In this document: positions 32,920 to 43,080 of the stretch, in pieces
Numbering within the stretch: the stretch's first letter is position 1
How the letters are laid out: every line of letters begins with the position of its first letter
NCBI GenBank assembly: GCA_012960305.1
Contig: DUBM01000021.1
Span: 1 to 64,000 of the forward strand
Direction of reading: 5' to 3'
Origin: Gammaproteobacteria bacterium
GTDB lineage: Bacteria > Pseudomonadota > Gammaproteobacteria > Pseudomonadales > Pseudohongiellaceae
Length of the DNA stretch: 64,000 bases
Translations under genes and position numbers: made by a program
Notes under the pieces: generated by a model
Database searches by the model: none
Told to the model about the DNA's origin: nothing
The model's input: the letters and a program-made list of their open reading frames with translations, nothing else

Positions 32920-34317
32920 TTAGTTTGCTTCTTGCAACCATTCGTTCAAATCGATGACATCTTGTGGGGTCAAGATACCTGCCACTTGCTTCAGAGCTAG
33001 AGTATCGATCACATAGTTGTAACGGGCATCAGCATACAGTCGAAGCGCTCTAAAAAGATTGTCTCGCGCCAAAAGAACCTCGACAATATTTCGTGTTCCC
33101 ACTTCAGCGCCAAGCTCCGTTGCGTCAAGCGCACTTTGAGCCGAAGTGATGGATTGCTGTCTCTGCGCAATAACTAATACATCAGTATTCACCCCGCGGT
33201 AGGCATTACGGATATTTTGCGTAAGTTGACGTCGCGTTAACGTAAGTGATTCTTGTGCTGCCAGTACTGTGTACTCAGCGGCTCTGCGCCGCGAGCTCAG
33301 TACCCCGCCTTGATAAAGAGGAATATTGAAAGCCAAAGCGATCGAAGATCTATCACTAGCGCCTCCGCCAATTTCAACACCTTGACTAACGATTGGAGCG
33401 GTGACTACATGGCCAAAGCTACCAGTTAAATCTAAGGTGGGCAGGTGGTCTGATTTTCTAGCACGCAGATTTTGCCTTGCCGCATCTAAATTATATTCTG
33501 CTGCGGCGATGAATAAATTGTTGGAGTCCGCTTGTTGTTCCCAATCATTAAGGCTGCCATCGACTTCAACGATTGGAAAATCTTCCCGCAGAACTTCCAC
33601 ATCAGGATGAGGTTGACCGGTGATTGCTTCTAGAGCTTCATAGCGTGACTGCAAAAGGTCTCGTTGAAGAATAGTTGTGTTGCGCGCGAGATCGTAAGAA
33701 GCCTGGCTATCATAAACATCCGTAATGGCAACTAAACCAACTTCTTCCCGCTGCTGGGTCTGTTCAAGTGTGCGCAGCGCTGCTTCTTCTTCTTGCACGT
33801 TGGTTTCAAGAGCATCAATTGCTCTCAATACATCGAAGTAAGCGCCAGCCACCCGCATAATAAGATTCTGTTCTTCTGCTGCAAGATTTACTGCGGCAGC
33901 TTTATCGCTGGCTTTGGCACTTTGAAAACTGTACCAATTGGATAGATTTACAATACTCTGAGAAAGGTTCAAGCCATAGCCATGATTGTTCAGGCCTGGA
34001 CTGAAGCTATGATCGTTTGCCACTCGGGTTCGAGTAGTCTGACCTGTTATAGGATTACGAATATCAAAATAGACCGAATCTGTCGGGCCACTGGTGAGCC
34101 TAGAAGTACTTCCGCCGAGGCCAAAACTTGGAAGTAGGCTAGAACGGCTCTGAGTTACATTTTCTCGATTGGCTCGATAGTTGGCTTCTGCCTGGCGGAG
34201 CGTGGGGTCATTTTCCAAGGCCAACTGGAGGATATTAACCAGATCGTCGCCGTAACTGACGGTAATGCTGTGGCAGCTTAGTAGTAAAATTCCAATTAAC
34301 TTGGCTATACGTCCCAT
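32920..34317 (-). CDS. tolC: TolC-family outer membrane efflux protein
   Basis: LALENDPTLRQAEANYRANRENVTQSRSSLLPS; two outer-membrane efflux repeats. Confidence 0.93.
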   Translation of the reverse strand: MGRIAKLIGILLLSCHSITVSYGDDLVNILQLALENDPTLRQAEANYRANRENVTQSRSSLLPSFGLGGSTSRLTSGPTDSVYFDIRNPITGQTTRTRVANDHSFSPGLNNHGYGLNLSQSIVNLSNWYSFQSAKASDKAAAVNLAAEEQNLIMRVAGAYFDVLRAIDALETNVQEEEAALRTLEQTQQREEVGLVAITDVYDSQASYDLARNTTILQRDLLQSRYEALEAITGQPHPDVEVLREDFPIVEVDGSLNDWEQQADSNNLFIAAAEYNLDAARQNLRARKSDHLPTLDLTGSFGHVVTAPIVSQGVEIGGGASDRSSIALAFNIPLYQGGVLSSRRRAAEYTVLAAQESLTLTRRQLTQNIRNAYRGVNTDVLVIAQRQQSITSAQSALDATELGAEVGTRNIVEVLLARDNLFRALRLYADARYNYVIDTLALKQVAGILTPQDVIDLNEWLQEAN

Positions 34318-34775
34318 AGTGTGTGACCTTTAAAGAAAAAATGAGTAATGATCGAGAGCAGAAATAGATAACCTAACAAAGCTTCCAGCAGGAGGATTTG
34401 GAGCTCGACGGCATTCTACATAGCGTAACCAAAAGTGGCAATTGCATACGACCGTCTGACACGTTCGTGTCATCCTTTTTCCGTTCAGTCTACGTCTACA
34501 TACGATAGACCTGTATAAATAGATTAGATGGTTTTGAAGCTAAAGCTGTTACAAATAAGGTTTACCCATGGCTCTCGGTTATTACTTTATCGTTAACTTG
34601 GGGCATAATGTTAATTCGCTCAACTCCTTTGTCTGATGCGGCTTTGACTCTATTTTTAGCCGGTAATACTTAAGTGCTGCCATTGTCTAAATGAAAATGC
34701 CTATGGACCGCCCAATGAGAGCAAATCCTGATCAATTTCTCGTTAGAATCACCAAGCTCGACACCCGCACTCGTC

Positions 34776-34910
34776 AAGATTTCCCAAGAAGTTAGAGAAT
34801 ATGCTGCCAAAAAAGAATTGGAAGATATTGAGACGGCAATTAAAACCGTTATGGAAAAAATGGTGGACGAGTATAATCAGAAAGATCAGCAGCTTTATCT
34901 CAAACTATAG
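34776..34910 (+). pseudogene. thiC: 3'-terminal remnant of phosphomethylpyrimidine synthase ThiC
   Basis: KISQEVREYAAKKELEDIETAIKTVMEKMVDEYNQKDQQLYLKL* resembles the ThiC C-terminus just after the CxxCxxxxC motif (..FCSMKISQEVRDYA..); no catalytic part upstream. Confidence 0.65.
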
Positions 34911-35022
34911 TTCGTTGCGAGAATTGTGGTGTAGGTATGCTTAACGTAAATACCAGATAAAAAAGTTGGAATGTCAGCTATTTGAACAAAATGGTTAGGA
35001 ATATTAAAAGCATCAGCTTCTT

Positions 35023-36180
35023 TTAGAGTAAATATTTTTTAACGTAACTATTCATCACTTCAAGACAAGATTCTCCAAGACGCTTGCAGCGCGATACAGA
35101 CCAGCCAAAGGTCTCATCTGGAGTATCTATCGTGTCTTTAAACGGCATTTCCAAGGTCATTGCTAGGCACTGGTATAGATGGGCTGTTTGCACTGTGCTC
35201 ATGGTTAAGTTTGCCTGACCTTGAGCTTTTGCGGGATAACCAATTTTTGTTTGAAAATCTGAATTAGTTGCCGCTAACTCATTACGATAAAAATCTAGTT
35301 GTTGCTGTTGCGGCTCGCCCCAATTACTTAAGCCTTCTGTACCTGCAATAAAGCAGTAGGGTAATGATTCGTCACCGTGCACATCCAAGAAAAAATCTAC
35401 GCCAGTCGCTGCCATGGCGTTTTTTACTAAAAACACTTCTGGGCAATAATTAATGTCCGCGTCTGCCCACTCGCGATTAAGATTCCGCCCTGCAGCATTC
35501 GTTCTTAGATGGCCACGAAAACTCCCATCTGGATTCATATTTGGCACAAAATGAACAGTGCAGGTGCTCAAAATCGATTTTGCTACAGCATTATCTACAT
35601 CAAGCAGGGATTGAATTGCTCCTTCCATCCACCATTCGGCCATCGATTCACCAGGATGTTGTCGTGCAATTATCCAACATTGTTTCTTATTAGCTGTGGC
35701 TAGCGAATCGTTAATAGTGAGCAAATCCAAATCTCTACCATCTAATGTATTACCCAGCATTTTAAGAGAACATAGCGGAGATTTTAAGCTCTCCGATACA
35801 AAGTTCTGATGCCGTTCCAAGGAATACGGAATGAAATAGGCGAAATAGACTGAGTCGAACTCAGGAGTAAATGAAATCGATAGCACTCCATTGGTTAGGT
35901 TTGTGTTGTGGCGTTTCCAATGTTTTCTATCGTAGGAGTATAAGACCCGATAGTTTTCAAATCCCGGTGGATAAGCAGCACCTCCGCCGTTAATGATGTT
36001 TAGTATGCATGCCTGGCCTCTAGCTCCAGTAAGTCTAAAATGGAACCATTGATAAAACTCTGAGTTGTGATCATGTTTTATAGCTAGCCGTATATCGTGA
36101 GCTTGATCACAATGTAGAACTTTAATATTGCCACTATCGAAGTTCTGAGAAATTTGTATCTGACTTTCAATGTTACTCAT
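35023..36180 (-). CDS. M14-family zinc carboxypeptidase (cytosolic carboxypeptidase-like)
   Basis: IARQHPGESMAEWWMEG, VPNMNPDGSFRGHLRTNAAGRNLNREW, LDVHGDE. Confidence 0.9.
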   Translation of the reverse strand: MSNIESQIQISQNFDSGNIKVLHCDQAHDIRLAIKHDHNSEFYQWFHFRLTGARGQACILNIINGGGAAYPPGFENYRVLYSYDRKHWKRHNTNLTNGVLSISFTPEFDSVYFAYFIPYSLERHQNFVSESLKSPLCSLKMLGNTLDGRDLDLLTINDSLATANKKQCWIIARQHPGESMAEWWMEGAIQSLLDVDNAVAKSILSTCTVHFVPNMNPDGSFRGHLRTNAAGRNLNREWADADINYCPEVFLVKNAMAATGVDFFLDVHGDESLPYCFIAGTEGLSNWGEPQQQQLDFYRNELAATNSDFQTKIGYPAKAQGQANLTMSTVQTAHLYQCLAMTLEMPFKDTIDTPDETFGWSVSRCKRLGESCLEVMNSYVKKYLL

Positions 36181-36352
36181 TATCAATGTTTTCCTAATCT
36201 CAACTTATTGACTGATTTCTTTTATAAGTTAATCTGGTTCCACGTGATTTTTGCGAAAACTCTGTAACAAAGAGAGCTACAAAATTAACGGTTGTCCAAT
36301 AACTAGTATTTGTTATTATTGCCACCCGTTTTTTTAAAGTGGCTAAACTAAC

Positions 36353-37417
36353 ATGTCGGCACAAACTGACAATCTAAATATAGCGTCAAATGAAGCATTG
36401 CTTACACCAGAGCATTTAAAGTCAGAATTGCCCTTATTAGGGAAAACTCTGGACTCTGTTCAGAAGGCGCGAGAAAAAATTTTTTCAATTCTAGACCGAA
36501 AAGACTCGCGGCTCATGGTAGTCGTTGGGCCGTGTTCGATTCATGATACCGATGCTGCCATTGACTATGCCAAGAAATTGAAAGAATTGGCAGATAAAGT
36601 TAGTGACACCTTATACATTGTAATGCGTGTCTACTTTGAAAAACCTCGGACGGCCATTGGATGGAAGGGGCTAATAAACGATCCTTACCTAGATGATTCT
36701 TTTAAAATTGAAGATGGCCTGCGAAAAGGTAGAAAATTACTACTCGATATCGTAGACCTAGGATTGCCTACTTCTTCAGAAGCTCTAGATCCGATCTCTC
36801 CGCAATATTTACAAGACATCATTGTTTGGTCCGCAATTGGTGCTAGAACTACTGAGTCACAAACTCATCGGGAAATGTCTTCAGGGCTTTCTTCCTCTGT
36901 TGGATTTAAGAACGGAACTGATGGTGGTTTGATGGTTGCGGTAAATGCCATGCAGTCTGTTTCTAGCCCCCATCGTTTTCTCGGCATCAATGGTGAAGGA
37001 CAAGTTTCCGTGGTTACAACCAAAGGAAATCCTTATGCCCATGTAGTGTTACGAGGAGGCAGTGCTGGTCCTAACTATGACACTGTGCATGTTGCCTTAT
37101 GTGAGCAAGCTCTAGAAAAGGGTGGTGTAAGTCAAAATATAATGATTGATTGCAGTCATGCGAATTCAAGTAAAGATCCCGATGTACAGCTATTAGTTCT
37201 TAAGGATATTACCCACCAAATACTTGAGGGCAATAAGTCAATTATTGGGGTAATGTTAGAGAGTAATATTTTTGGTGGCAATCAATCGATTCCGAAGGAT
37301 TTGTCAGAATTGAAATACGGTGTTTCTGTAACTGATGCTTGCATGGCTTGGGACACAACAGAACAAGCGCTTCTGGAAATGGCTGATAAATTGCGCGATG
37401 TTTTGCCAACCCGCTAG
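36353..37417 (+). CDS. 3-deoxy-7-phosphoheptulonate synthase (class I)
   Basis: VVGPCSIHD...VMRVYFEKPRTAIGWKGLINDP...GARTTESQTHRE. Confidence 0.96.
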   Translation: MSAQTDNLNIASNEALLTPEHLKSELPLLGKTLDSVQKAREKIFSILDRKDSRLMVVVGPCSIHDTDAAIDYAKKLKELADKVSDTLYIVMRVYFEKPRTAIGWKGLINDPYLDDSFKIEDGLRKGRKLLLDIVDLGLPTSSEALDPISPQYLQDIIVWSAIGARTTESQTHREMSSGLSSSVGFKNGTDGGLMVAVNAMQSVSSPHRFLGINGEGQVSVVTTKGNPYAHVVLRGGSAGPNYDTVHVALCEQALEKGGVSQNIMIDCSHANSSKDPDVQLLVLKDITHQILEGNKSIIGVMLESNIFGGNQSIPKDLSELKYGVSVTDACMAWDTTEQALLEMADKLRDVLPTR

Positions 37418-37456
37418 CTTCGCAGTCCACCCAATTAAAAAATTAATTCAATAGTA

Positions 37457-37996
37457 TTAGAAAGAAAAGCCTGAAGATTTTAAAAACTCCAGCTCTTCAC
37501 CGGTGGATTCTCGTCCTAATATTTTATTGCGATGAGGATAGCGCCCAAATCGATCGATTATGCCTTTATGTTTTATCTCGTAATTGAGGTGGTCTTCCAT
37601 TCCCGGTTTATCAAACAAGCACATTGCGATTTCATGTATCTCTGCTGATTCACTATGCATGAATGGCATATAGAGGAACGCCTTCCTTCCTTTATCAAGC
37701 CCAATATCAAACTTCTTACGAATTGCTTCTTGCGCTAGTACTAAGGCCAAAACATCTGTCGCGAAAGCGTCGGGGCTATGTCGAAACATATTTCTCGAAA
37801 ATTGATCAAGAATGATGATCTCGGCCAGAGCCTCTAACGGGTGTTTACGCCATGTGTGCAGGGCACCTTGCTTAGCACGATCGTATAGGACTGAAAACTT
37901 CTCGATGATCAGATTATCGAATTCAAGATCCTTCTTGAACCGCTGCCTGGGTTCGATATCTTCAAACCAGAATTTAATGACTGCTGTTGCAAACAA
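37457..37996 (-). CDS. DUF924 family protein
   Basis: IKFWFEDIEPRQ...DQFSRNMFRHSPDAFATD...YMPFMHSE. Confidence 0.88.
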   Translation of the reverse strand: MFATAVIKFWFEDIEPRQRFKKDLEFDNLIIEKFSVLYDRAKQGALHTWRKHPLEALAEIIILDQFSRNMFRHSPDAFATDVLALVLAQEAIRKKFDIGLDKGRKAFLYMPFMHSESAEIHEIAMCLFDKPGMEDHLNYEIKHKGIIDRFGRYPHRNKILGRESTGEELEFLKSSGFSF

Positions 37997-38125
37997 ATCT
38001 AGGTTTCCATTTAGTTGATATTCAGAAAGCTACTTGTGCACAATTCGGAATCTGAAAATTGAGACCCTTAAAAGCTATCGTCATATCCTTCAACTATTTT
38101 AGCTTGCTCTTTTGGCCTGCAATCC

Positions 38126-38152
38126 ACAAAAAAAGCCCCGAAGGGCTTGTTT
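38126..38152 (-). terminator. Rho-independent terminator downstream of GST gene
   Basis: On - strand AAGCCC-TTCG-GGGCTT + T7. Confidence 0.88.
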
Positions 38153-38170
38153 GTATTCCACTGAATTTCA

Positions 38171-38839
38171 TTAAGCTGTGCTGGCATACGCAATAGATAA
38201 TGGCTCCTTTTCCCGCCTGCCTAGCAAGATCCACTTTTGCACGAATGGGTTGTCTAACAGGTGCCGCATGTAGCTATTTGCCTCTCCACTCAATTCTGCC
38301 TCATAGGCATCGAAGCACACCGCAACTGGCGCAAACAGACAATCAGCTATCGAGAATCGACCATAGAGATAATTGCCATTTTCGCCAAATCTTCTTCGAC
38401 AACAACTCCAGATTGCATCGATGCGAGCGATCTCGTCAACTAGTTCTTCTGAAGGCTTTAACCGATAAGACGCTTTGCAATTCATTGGCCATTCTTTTTT
38501 GAGAGCTGGAAATTCAGAGTGAATTTCGGAGCTCACGGATCTGGCACTGGCGCGGCGCTTAGAGCCATTAGGCCAGCCAGCGTAAGTTAATACTTCTTCA
38601 GAGATGTATTCGCAGATTGCCAACGAATCCCATACGGTTATATCGCGATGAAGGAGGACAGGGACTTTTAACGAAGGTGAATAAGGCCCTAGCTTCTCGG
38701 CTGTATTGTCTTGATAAAGAGTAATTCGAATTTCTTCGAATTCGATGTCGAACATCTTCAATAACAGCCACGGGCACATGGACCAGGAAGAGTAGTTCTT
38801 GTCACCGATTACCAATCTAATGTCTTTCATTTCGTGCAC
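38171..38839 (-). CDS. Glutathione S-transferase family protein
   Basis: LVIGDKNYSSWSMCPWLLLKMF...KVPVLLHRDITVWDSLAICEYI. Confidence 0.88.
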   Translation of the reverse strand: MHEMKDIRLVIGDKNYSSWSMCPWLLLKMFDIEFEEIRITLYQDNTAEKLGPYSPSLKVPVLLHRDITVWDSLAICEYISEEVLTYAGWPNGSKRRASARSVSSEIHSEFPALKKEWPMNCKASYRLKPSEELVDEIARIDAIWSCCRRRFGENGNYLYGRFSIADCLFAPVAVCFDAYEAELSGEANSYMRHLLDNPFVQKWILLGRREKEPLSIAYASTA

Positions 38840-38880
38840 CTCCGAGCTAAATATCTAAGTAGTTTTCTTTATTGTCCTTC

Positions 38881-39666
38881 CTATAGTCCTTCTAATGGCA
38901 TTTCGAGTGTTTGAGAAAACATTTGCTGGCTAGAATCTATGAGTCGAACTATTACTCTGCGATCAAAAAAATCCGTCTCATAACTTTGAATCATTTGCAG
39001 CGGTTTAGATTCGCCATAAGCAAGAGTGGTTATGGCTGAATTCTTAACTCCCATTCTATTAAAATACTGCTTCACGACATTTGTGCGTTGACGCGATAGT
39101 TCTAAGTTTCTAGTTGCGTCGCCGTTTCGATCAGCGTAGCCAATTATTTCAACACTAGATGTTGGCATTTTTTCGACAAGCCTTATCATGCTTGCAAGCT
39201 GCTCTGCATAGTTATCTTCGATTTCGCTAGAACCAGAACGAAAATGCATAGATAGAACAGTATTGTCGCAACAGGGCTCAATCGGAGATACTGCTAGTGT
39301 TGCTGGAATTATTTTAGTAGTAGTTCTCATGCGATTAATTTCTTGTTGTGCAATTAGGAATTCCCTTTGTAAAGATTCTGTTTCGTCGCGAAGAACATTA
39401 TTTCTCATACGACTTGCAATCAGATCGGCTTGTAAATTACCAACGTTCTTCTTGGCCATCCAACCTTCACCAAACAAAGCGCCAATCGCTGCGCCAACTA
39501 TGGCACCAGGTGGTCCTCCTGCAACACCGCCGATTGCTAAACCGACAAATGTGCTTGAGGTTTCTTCCATAGAAGGCGTACCTCCATAATCTGCCCAATG
39601 AGTGTCAGCTGACGCCGTAGTGGCGATGAAACCAAGAATCAGAAGAAGGGATATATTTTTGATCAT
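38881..39666 (-). CDS. OmpA-family protein with glycine-zipper segment; PdsO-like (sortase-system OmpA protein)
   Basis: GLAIGGVAGGPPGAIVGAAIGALFGE glycine zipper; OmpA-C motif VEIIGYADRNGDATRNLELSRQRTNVVKQYF; beside pdsR/pdsS-like genes. Confidence 0.75.
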   Translation of the reverse strand: MIKNISLLLILGFIATTASADTHWADYGGTPSMEETSSTFVGLAIGGVAGGPPGAIVGAAIGALFGEGWMAKKNVGNLQADLIASRMRNNVLRDETESLQREFLIAQQEINRMRTTTKIIPATLAVSPIEPCCDNTVLSMHFRSGSSEIEDNYAEQLASMIRLVEKMPTSSVEIIGYADRNGDATRNLELSRQRTNVVKQYFNRMGVKNSAITTLAYGESKPLQMIQSYETDFFDRRVIVRLIDSSQQMFSQTLEMPLEGL

Positions 39667-40038
39667 AATTAAGTGCCCTGATTTTCAAAATCGATTTATG
39701 CATCGATAAGTGAGTTGAAAGTAAAATCTGTTAGTTATTGCGATGTTTGGGCTATTGTTTGAATTATCAAAGACTGAATTCTTGCTCCCCTATTAATAAT
39801 TTGCGGAACAATTGCTCGGTTTTATTAGTCCAACAAGTTGCAAGTAGAAATTTGATACCCATTTAATTTCTTTAATGAATGCATTAAACAGGAGGTTTAT
39901 AACCGAGGAAGGTATGGATTGGGGCTATGTAGTGATTAAATATGGCATAATAATGGCAATGCCACGGGCCCAAGAACCATTTCAACTAATGCTCATACAA
40001 ATGGGGTATAGTCGCCTTAATTCATAGATAGCACTTAG

Positions 40039-40073
40039 CCGCACGCCAGTTATGCGGAGGTGATAAGCCACCT
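40039..40073 (+). promoter_or_regulatory. Two directly abutting hairpins in the pdsR-like 5' region
   Basis: CCGCA-N9-TGCGG immediately followed by AGGTG-N6-CACCT. Confidence 0.4.
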
Positions 40074-40150
40074 AAAATTTATTTAGACATTTCAGGGATG
40101 AATGCACAGAAATGAAATAGCAGAAACAAGAGTACGGTAAGATCTGGGTA

Positions 40151-40858
40151 ATGAGCAGAAGAATCGCAATCGTGGAAGACGAAGCCGCAATTCGTGAGAA
40201 TTACGCGGATGTCTTGCGTAAGCAAGGTTATGATGTGATGACCTATGTCAATCGGAAAGACGCCATGGCAGCCTTTGATATTCGCCTCCCTAGTTTAGCG
40301 ATTATCGACATTGGTCTTGAAAATGAGATTGACGGTGGCTTCACTCTTTGCCAGACGCTTCGATCTTTATCAGATACGATACCGATCATTTTTCTTACTG
40401 CCCGAGATAACGATTTTGACACAGTCAGTGGGCTTCGAATGGGAGCCGACGACTATCTAACTAAAGATATCAGCTTACCCCATCTAACGGCGAGAATAGC
40501 CGCATTGTTTCGACGTCTGGATGTAATAGATCAGCCAACTTCACCAGAGAATTTATTGCAAAGAGACAAACTCTCCTTAGACATTGGACGTTTAACAATA
40601 CAGTGGGATGAGAATCCAGTACCACTCACGGTTACAGAATTTTGGATGGTGCACGCTCTGGCGAAATTTCCGGGCCATGTGAAAAGCCGTCAGGTATTGA
40701 TGCAAGAATCGAAAATATTTGTTGATGGAAGTACGATCACATCTCACATTAAGAGAATCCGAAAAAAATTCATGTTAATAGATGAAGCGTTTGATTGCAT
40801 AGAAACAGTCTATGGAATGGGTTATCGCTGGAACCTTTCACCAGGCAGTATTAACTAA
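40151..40858 (+). CDS. Response regulator, proteobacterial dedicated sortase system type (PdsR-like)
   Basis: REC domain plus winged helix; TARDNDFDTVSGLRMGADDYLTKDISLPHL. Confidence 0.78.
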   Translation: MSRRIAIVEDEAAIRENYADVLRKQGYDVMTYVNRKDAMAAFDIRLPSLAIIDIGLENEIDGGFTLCQTLRSLSDTIPIIFLTARDNDFDTVSGLRMGADDYLTKDISLPHLTARIAALFRRLDVIDQPTSPENLLQRDKLSLDIGRLTIQWDENPVPLTVTEFWMVHALAKFPGHVKSRQVLMQESKIFVDGSTITSHIKRIRKKFMLIDEAFDCIETVYGMGYRWNLSPGSIN

Positions 40859-40863
40859 GAGAA

Positions 40864-43047
40864 ATGAATTTTAAATTGAAAAACCCCTTTGGAATTCGTT
40901 CCAAACTAGTGTTTCTTTCCAGTTTTCTTCTGGTAATACCGTGGCTTGGTTACCGGTACATCTTAGTAATGGAAGACTATTTACGCAGAGGGCAGGAACA
41001 AACCGTGCTTGGTATGGCTCAGGCATTGGCATCCGCGCTCAATGAAAGGCCTGAGCTTTTCGATGAAGGAAGTTACAGCCCTGCAAGACAATCTGAAGAC
41101 CTCTACGTGTATCCAGTGTTTTCACCACTTTCATTAAATGATGGTGAGCTAATTGATTGGCGAGAGTATCAGCAGTATGAAGTCGACTATGGGCGAGATG
41201 ATTATCTGCGTACTTCACTAAATCCTTTGCGAGTCTATGCGCGTGATAATTCCCTTAGCTTCAAAAATATGGTGGGTGAATATAACGGGTCACTCTATGC
41301 CTATTTCAAAGTAACTGACGACAAGATTGTCTATCGATCCCGCGATACCTTAAGTGTTCACCGTAGTGACTTTCTCCAAATTTCCATGCTTTCTAAGGAG
41401 GGGAACGCTGTTAATCAATTTGTGATTGCTCCCCATGAACCCGAATTTCTTTATCCGTTTAAGGTAGGGCCAGATTTTTCTGACCCGATTCATGAAGAAC
41501 GAATTAGCGGCCAGTGGTATGAAACTGATGATGGTTATGAAATAGAATTGCAGATACCGATGGAGATGTTGGGAGACCGATTAGGGTTTGCGTTATTTGA
41601 TGTCGATGATCCTGAGTCACGAGCTATTAGTACTGTAATAGCCACCTACAAAGTTGCTGACGCCGAACGACTGGGTTCCCTGCGCCTACCAACTCCTGAA
41701 ATAGATCGAATAGTCGCCGGTATGGATCACAGCAACTCGCGAATACAAGTGGTCGATCGCAGTGGTAGAGTATTGTTAACAGTAGGTGATATACAGAGTG
41801 CTTCGGGTCTGCAGCTATCTTCGAGAAGTGCAGATCAACAATCGAACAATTATTGGGTCTATATTAAAGACAAGATTCTCAATCCGCTTTACTATCGAAT
41901 TCTCACCAAGCCAAGTAACGATTTCATTGATGAGCTTTATTCCGAAGTTTCCCGTGACGGCGCTCATATTGATTCAGCTTTAGCTGGTACAGCCAATACC
42001 CAGTTCCGAACGCTTGCTGATACTCAGACACGATTATTAGAGGCGGCTTACCCAATTCTGGCTAACGGAGAAGTAATGGGCGCAGTAGTTGTGGATCAGA
42101 ATATGAATGGGCTTCGCACATTCAGAAATCAGGCGTTGGAATCTTTGTTTAATACAATTCTTGCGGTTATGTTCTTGATGATGTTTGGCCTATTTTTCTT
42201 TGCATCCAGAATATCCTCGCGTATTCGTGGATTACGCAATCAAGCAGAAAGCATTATTGATGATTCTGGCCGCGTGCAGAATACTATTGTGGCCTCACAA
42301 AATTCAGATGAAATAGGGGATCTTTCGCGTAGTTTTTCAAATATTGTGGAACGCTTAAGCCAATATACGAGCTATTTGGAAAATATGTCTTCAAGACTTT
42401 CGCACGAGCTAAGAACTCCAGTTACTGTTGTTCGTTCATCGTTAGAAAACCTTGGCATGACAGAGAAAAACGAAGAGTCGGCCATTTATATTGAACGAGC
42501 TGAAGAGGGGATCAAGCGGCTGAATTTAATCTTAACAAATATGAGTGAGGCAACTAGACTGGAGCAAATGCTTCAAACTTCAGAAAAAGAAAAAATAGAT
42601 TTGAATAAAGTTGTTCATGGATGTGTTGAAGGATACAAGCTGGCCTATCCCGAAGCGAATTTTGAAAGAGACGCTCCCGAATGTTCGATATTAATAAGCG
42701 GCGTTCCAGAGTATATAGCTCAGTTGTTAGATAAACTTGTTGCTAACGCTGTGGAGTTTTCATACAAGGATCAACCGATCACAGTTTATTGTCGTACGTT
42801 GCGTGGCCATGCAGTGGTAAAAATTATCAATGCTGGCCCATTTCTACCAGAAGAGATGAAGGATAGGCTCTTCGAGTCGATGATCTCCGTTCGTCCTCAA
42901 GAAAAACAGAAACAACCTCATTTAGGAATAGGCCTACACATTGCCAGAATTATTGCCGATTTTCATGGCGGACAAATAAGTGCTGAAAACAGGCTTGACA
43001 AAGAAGGGGTGATAATTACTTTAGTCGTGCCCTTATTTTACAAATAG
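40864..43047 (+). CDS. Sensor histidine kinase, proteobacterial dedicated sortase system type (PdsS-like), with CBM9-like periplasmic segment
   Basis: HAMP, H-box SRLSHELRTPVTVVRSSLENL, ATPase GIGLHIARIIADFHGG; periplasmic YAYFKVTDDKIVYRSRDT...DFLQISM. Confidence 0.8.
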   Translation: MNFKLKNPFGIRSKLVFLSSFLLVIPWLGYRYILVMEDYLRRGQEQTVLGMAQALASALNERPELFDEGSYSPARQSEDLYVYPVFSPLSLNDGELIDWREYQQYEVDYGRDDYLRTSLNPLRVYARDNSLSFKNMVGEYNGSLYAYFKVTDDKIVYRSRDTLSVHRSDFLQISMLSKEGNAVNQFVIAPHEPEFLYPFKVGPDFSDPIHEERISGQWYETDDGYEIELQIPMEMLGDRLGFALFDVDDPESRAISTVIATYKVADAERLGSLRLPTPEIDRIVAGMDHSNSRIQVVDRSGRVLLTVGDIQSASGLQLSSRSADQQSNNYWVYIKDKILNPLYYRILTKPSNDFIDELYSEVSRDGAHIDSALAGTANTQFRTLADTQTRLLEAAYPILANGEVMGAVVVDQNMNGLRTFRNQALESLFNTILAVMFLMMFGLFFFASRISSRIRGLRNQAESIIDDSGRVQNTIVASQNSDEIGDLSRSFSNIVERLSQYTSYLENMSSRLSHELRTPVTVVRSSLENLGMTEKNEESAIYIERAEEGIKRLNLILTNMSEATRLEQMLQTSEKEKIDLNKVVHGCVEGYKLAYPEANFERDAPECSILISGVPEYIAQLLDKLVANAVEFSYKDQPITVYCRTLRGHAVVKIINAGPFLPEEMKDRLFESMISVRPQEKQKQPHLGIGLHIARIIADFHGGQISAENRLDKEGVIITLVVPLFYK

Positions 43048-43080
43048 AGACTAGTGCGAATTTTCTAATCTCTCAATTTC

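Noticed and set aside
34320-34775. TPP riboswitch ahead of the thiC remnant
   Set aside because: No recognisable THI-box sequence (CTGAGA...) found; only a small TGACAC-gttc-GTGTCA hairpin.
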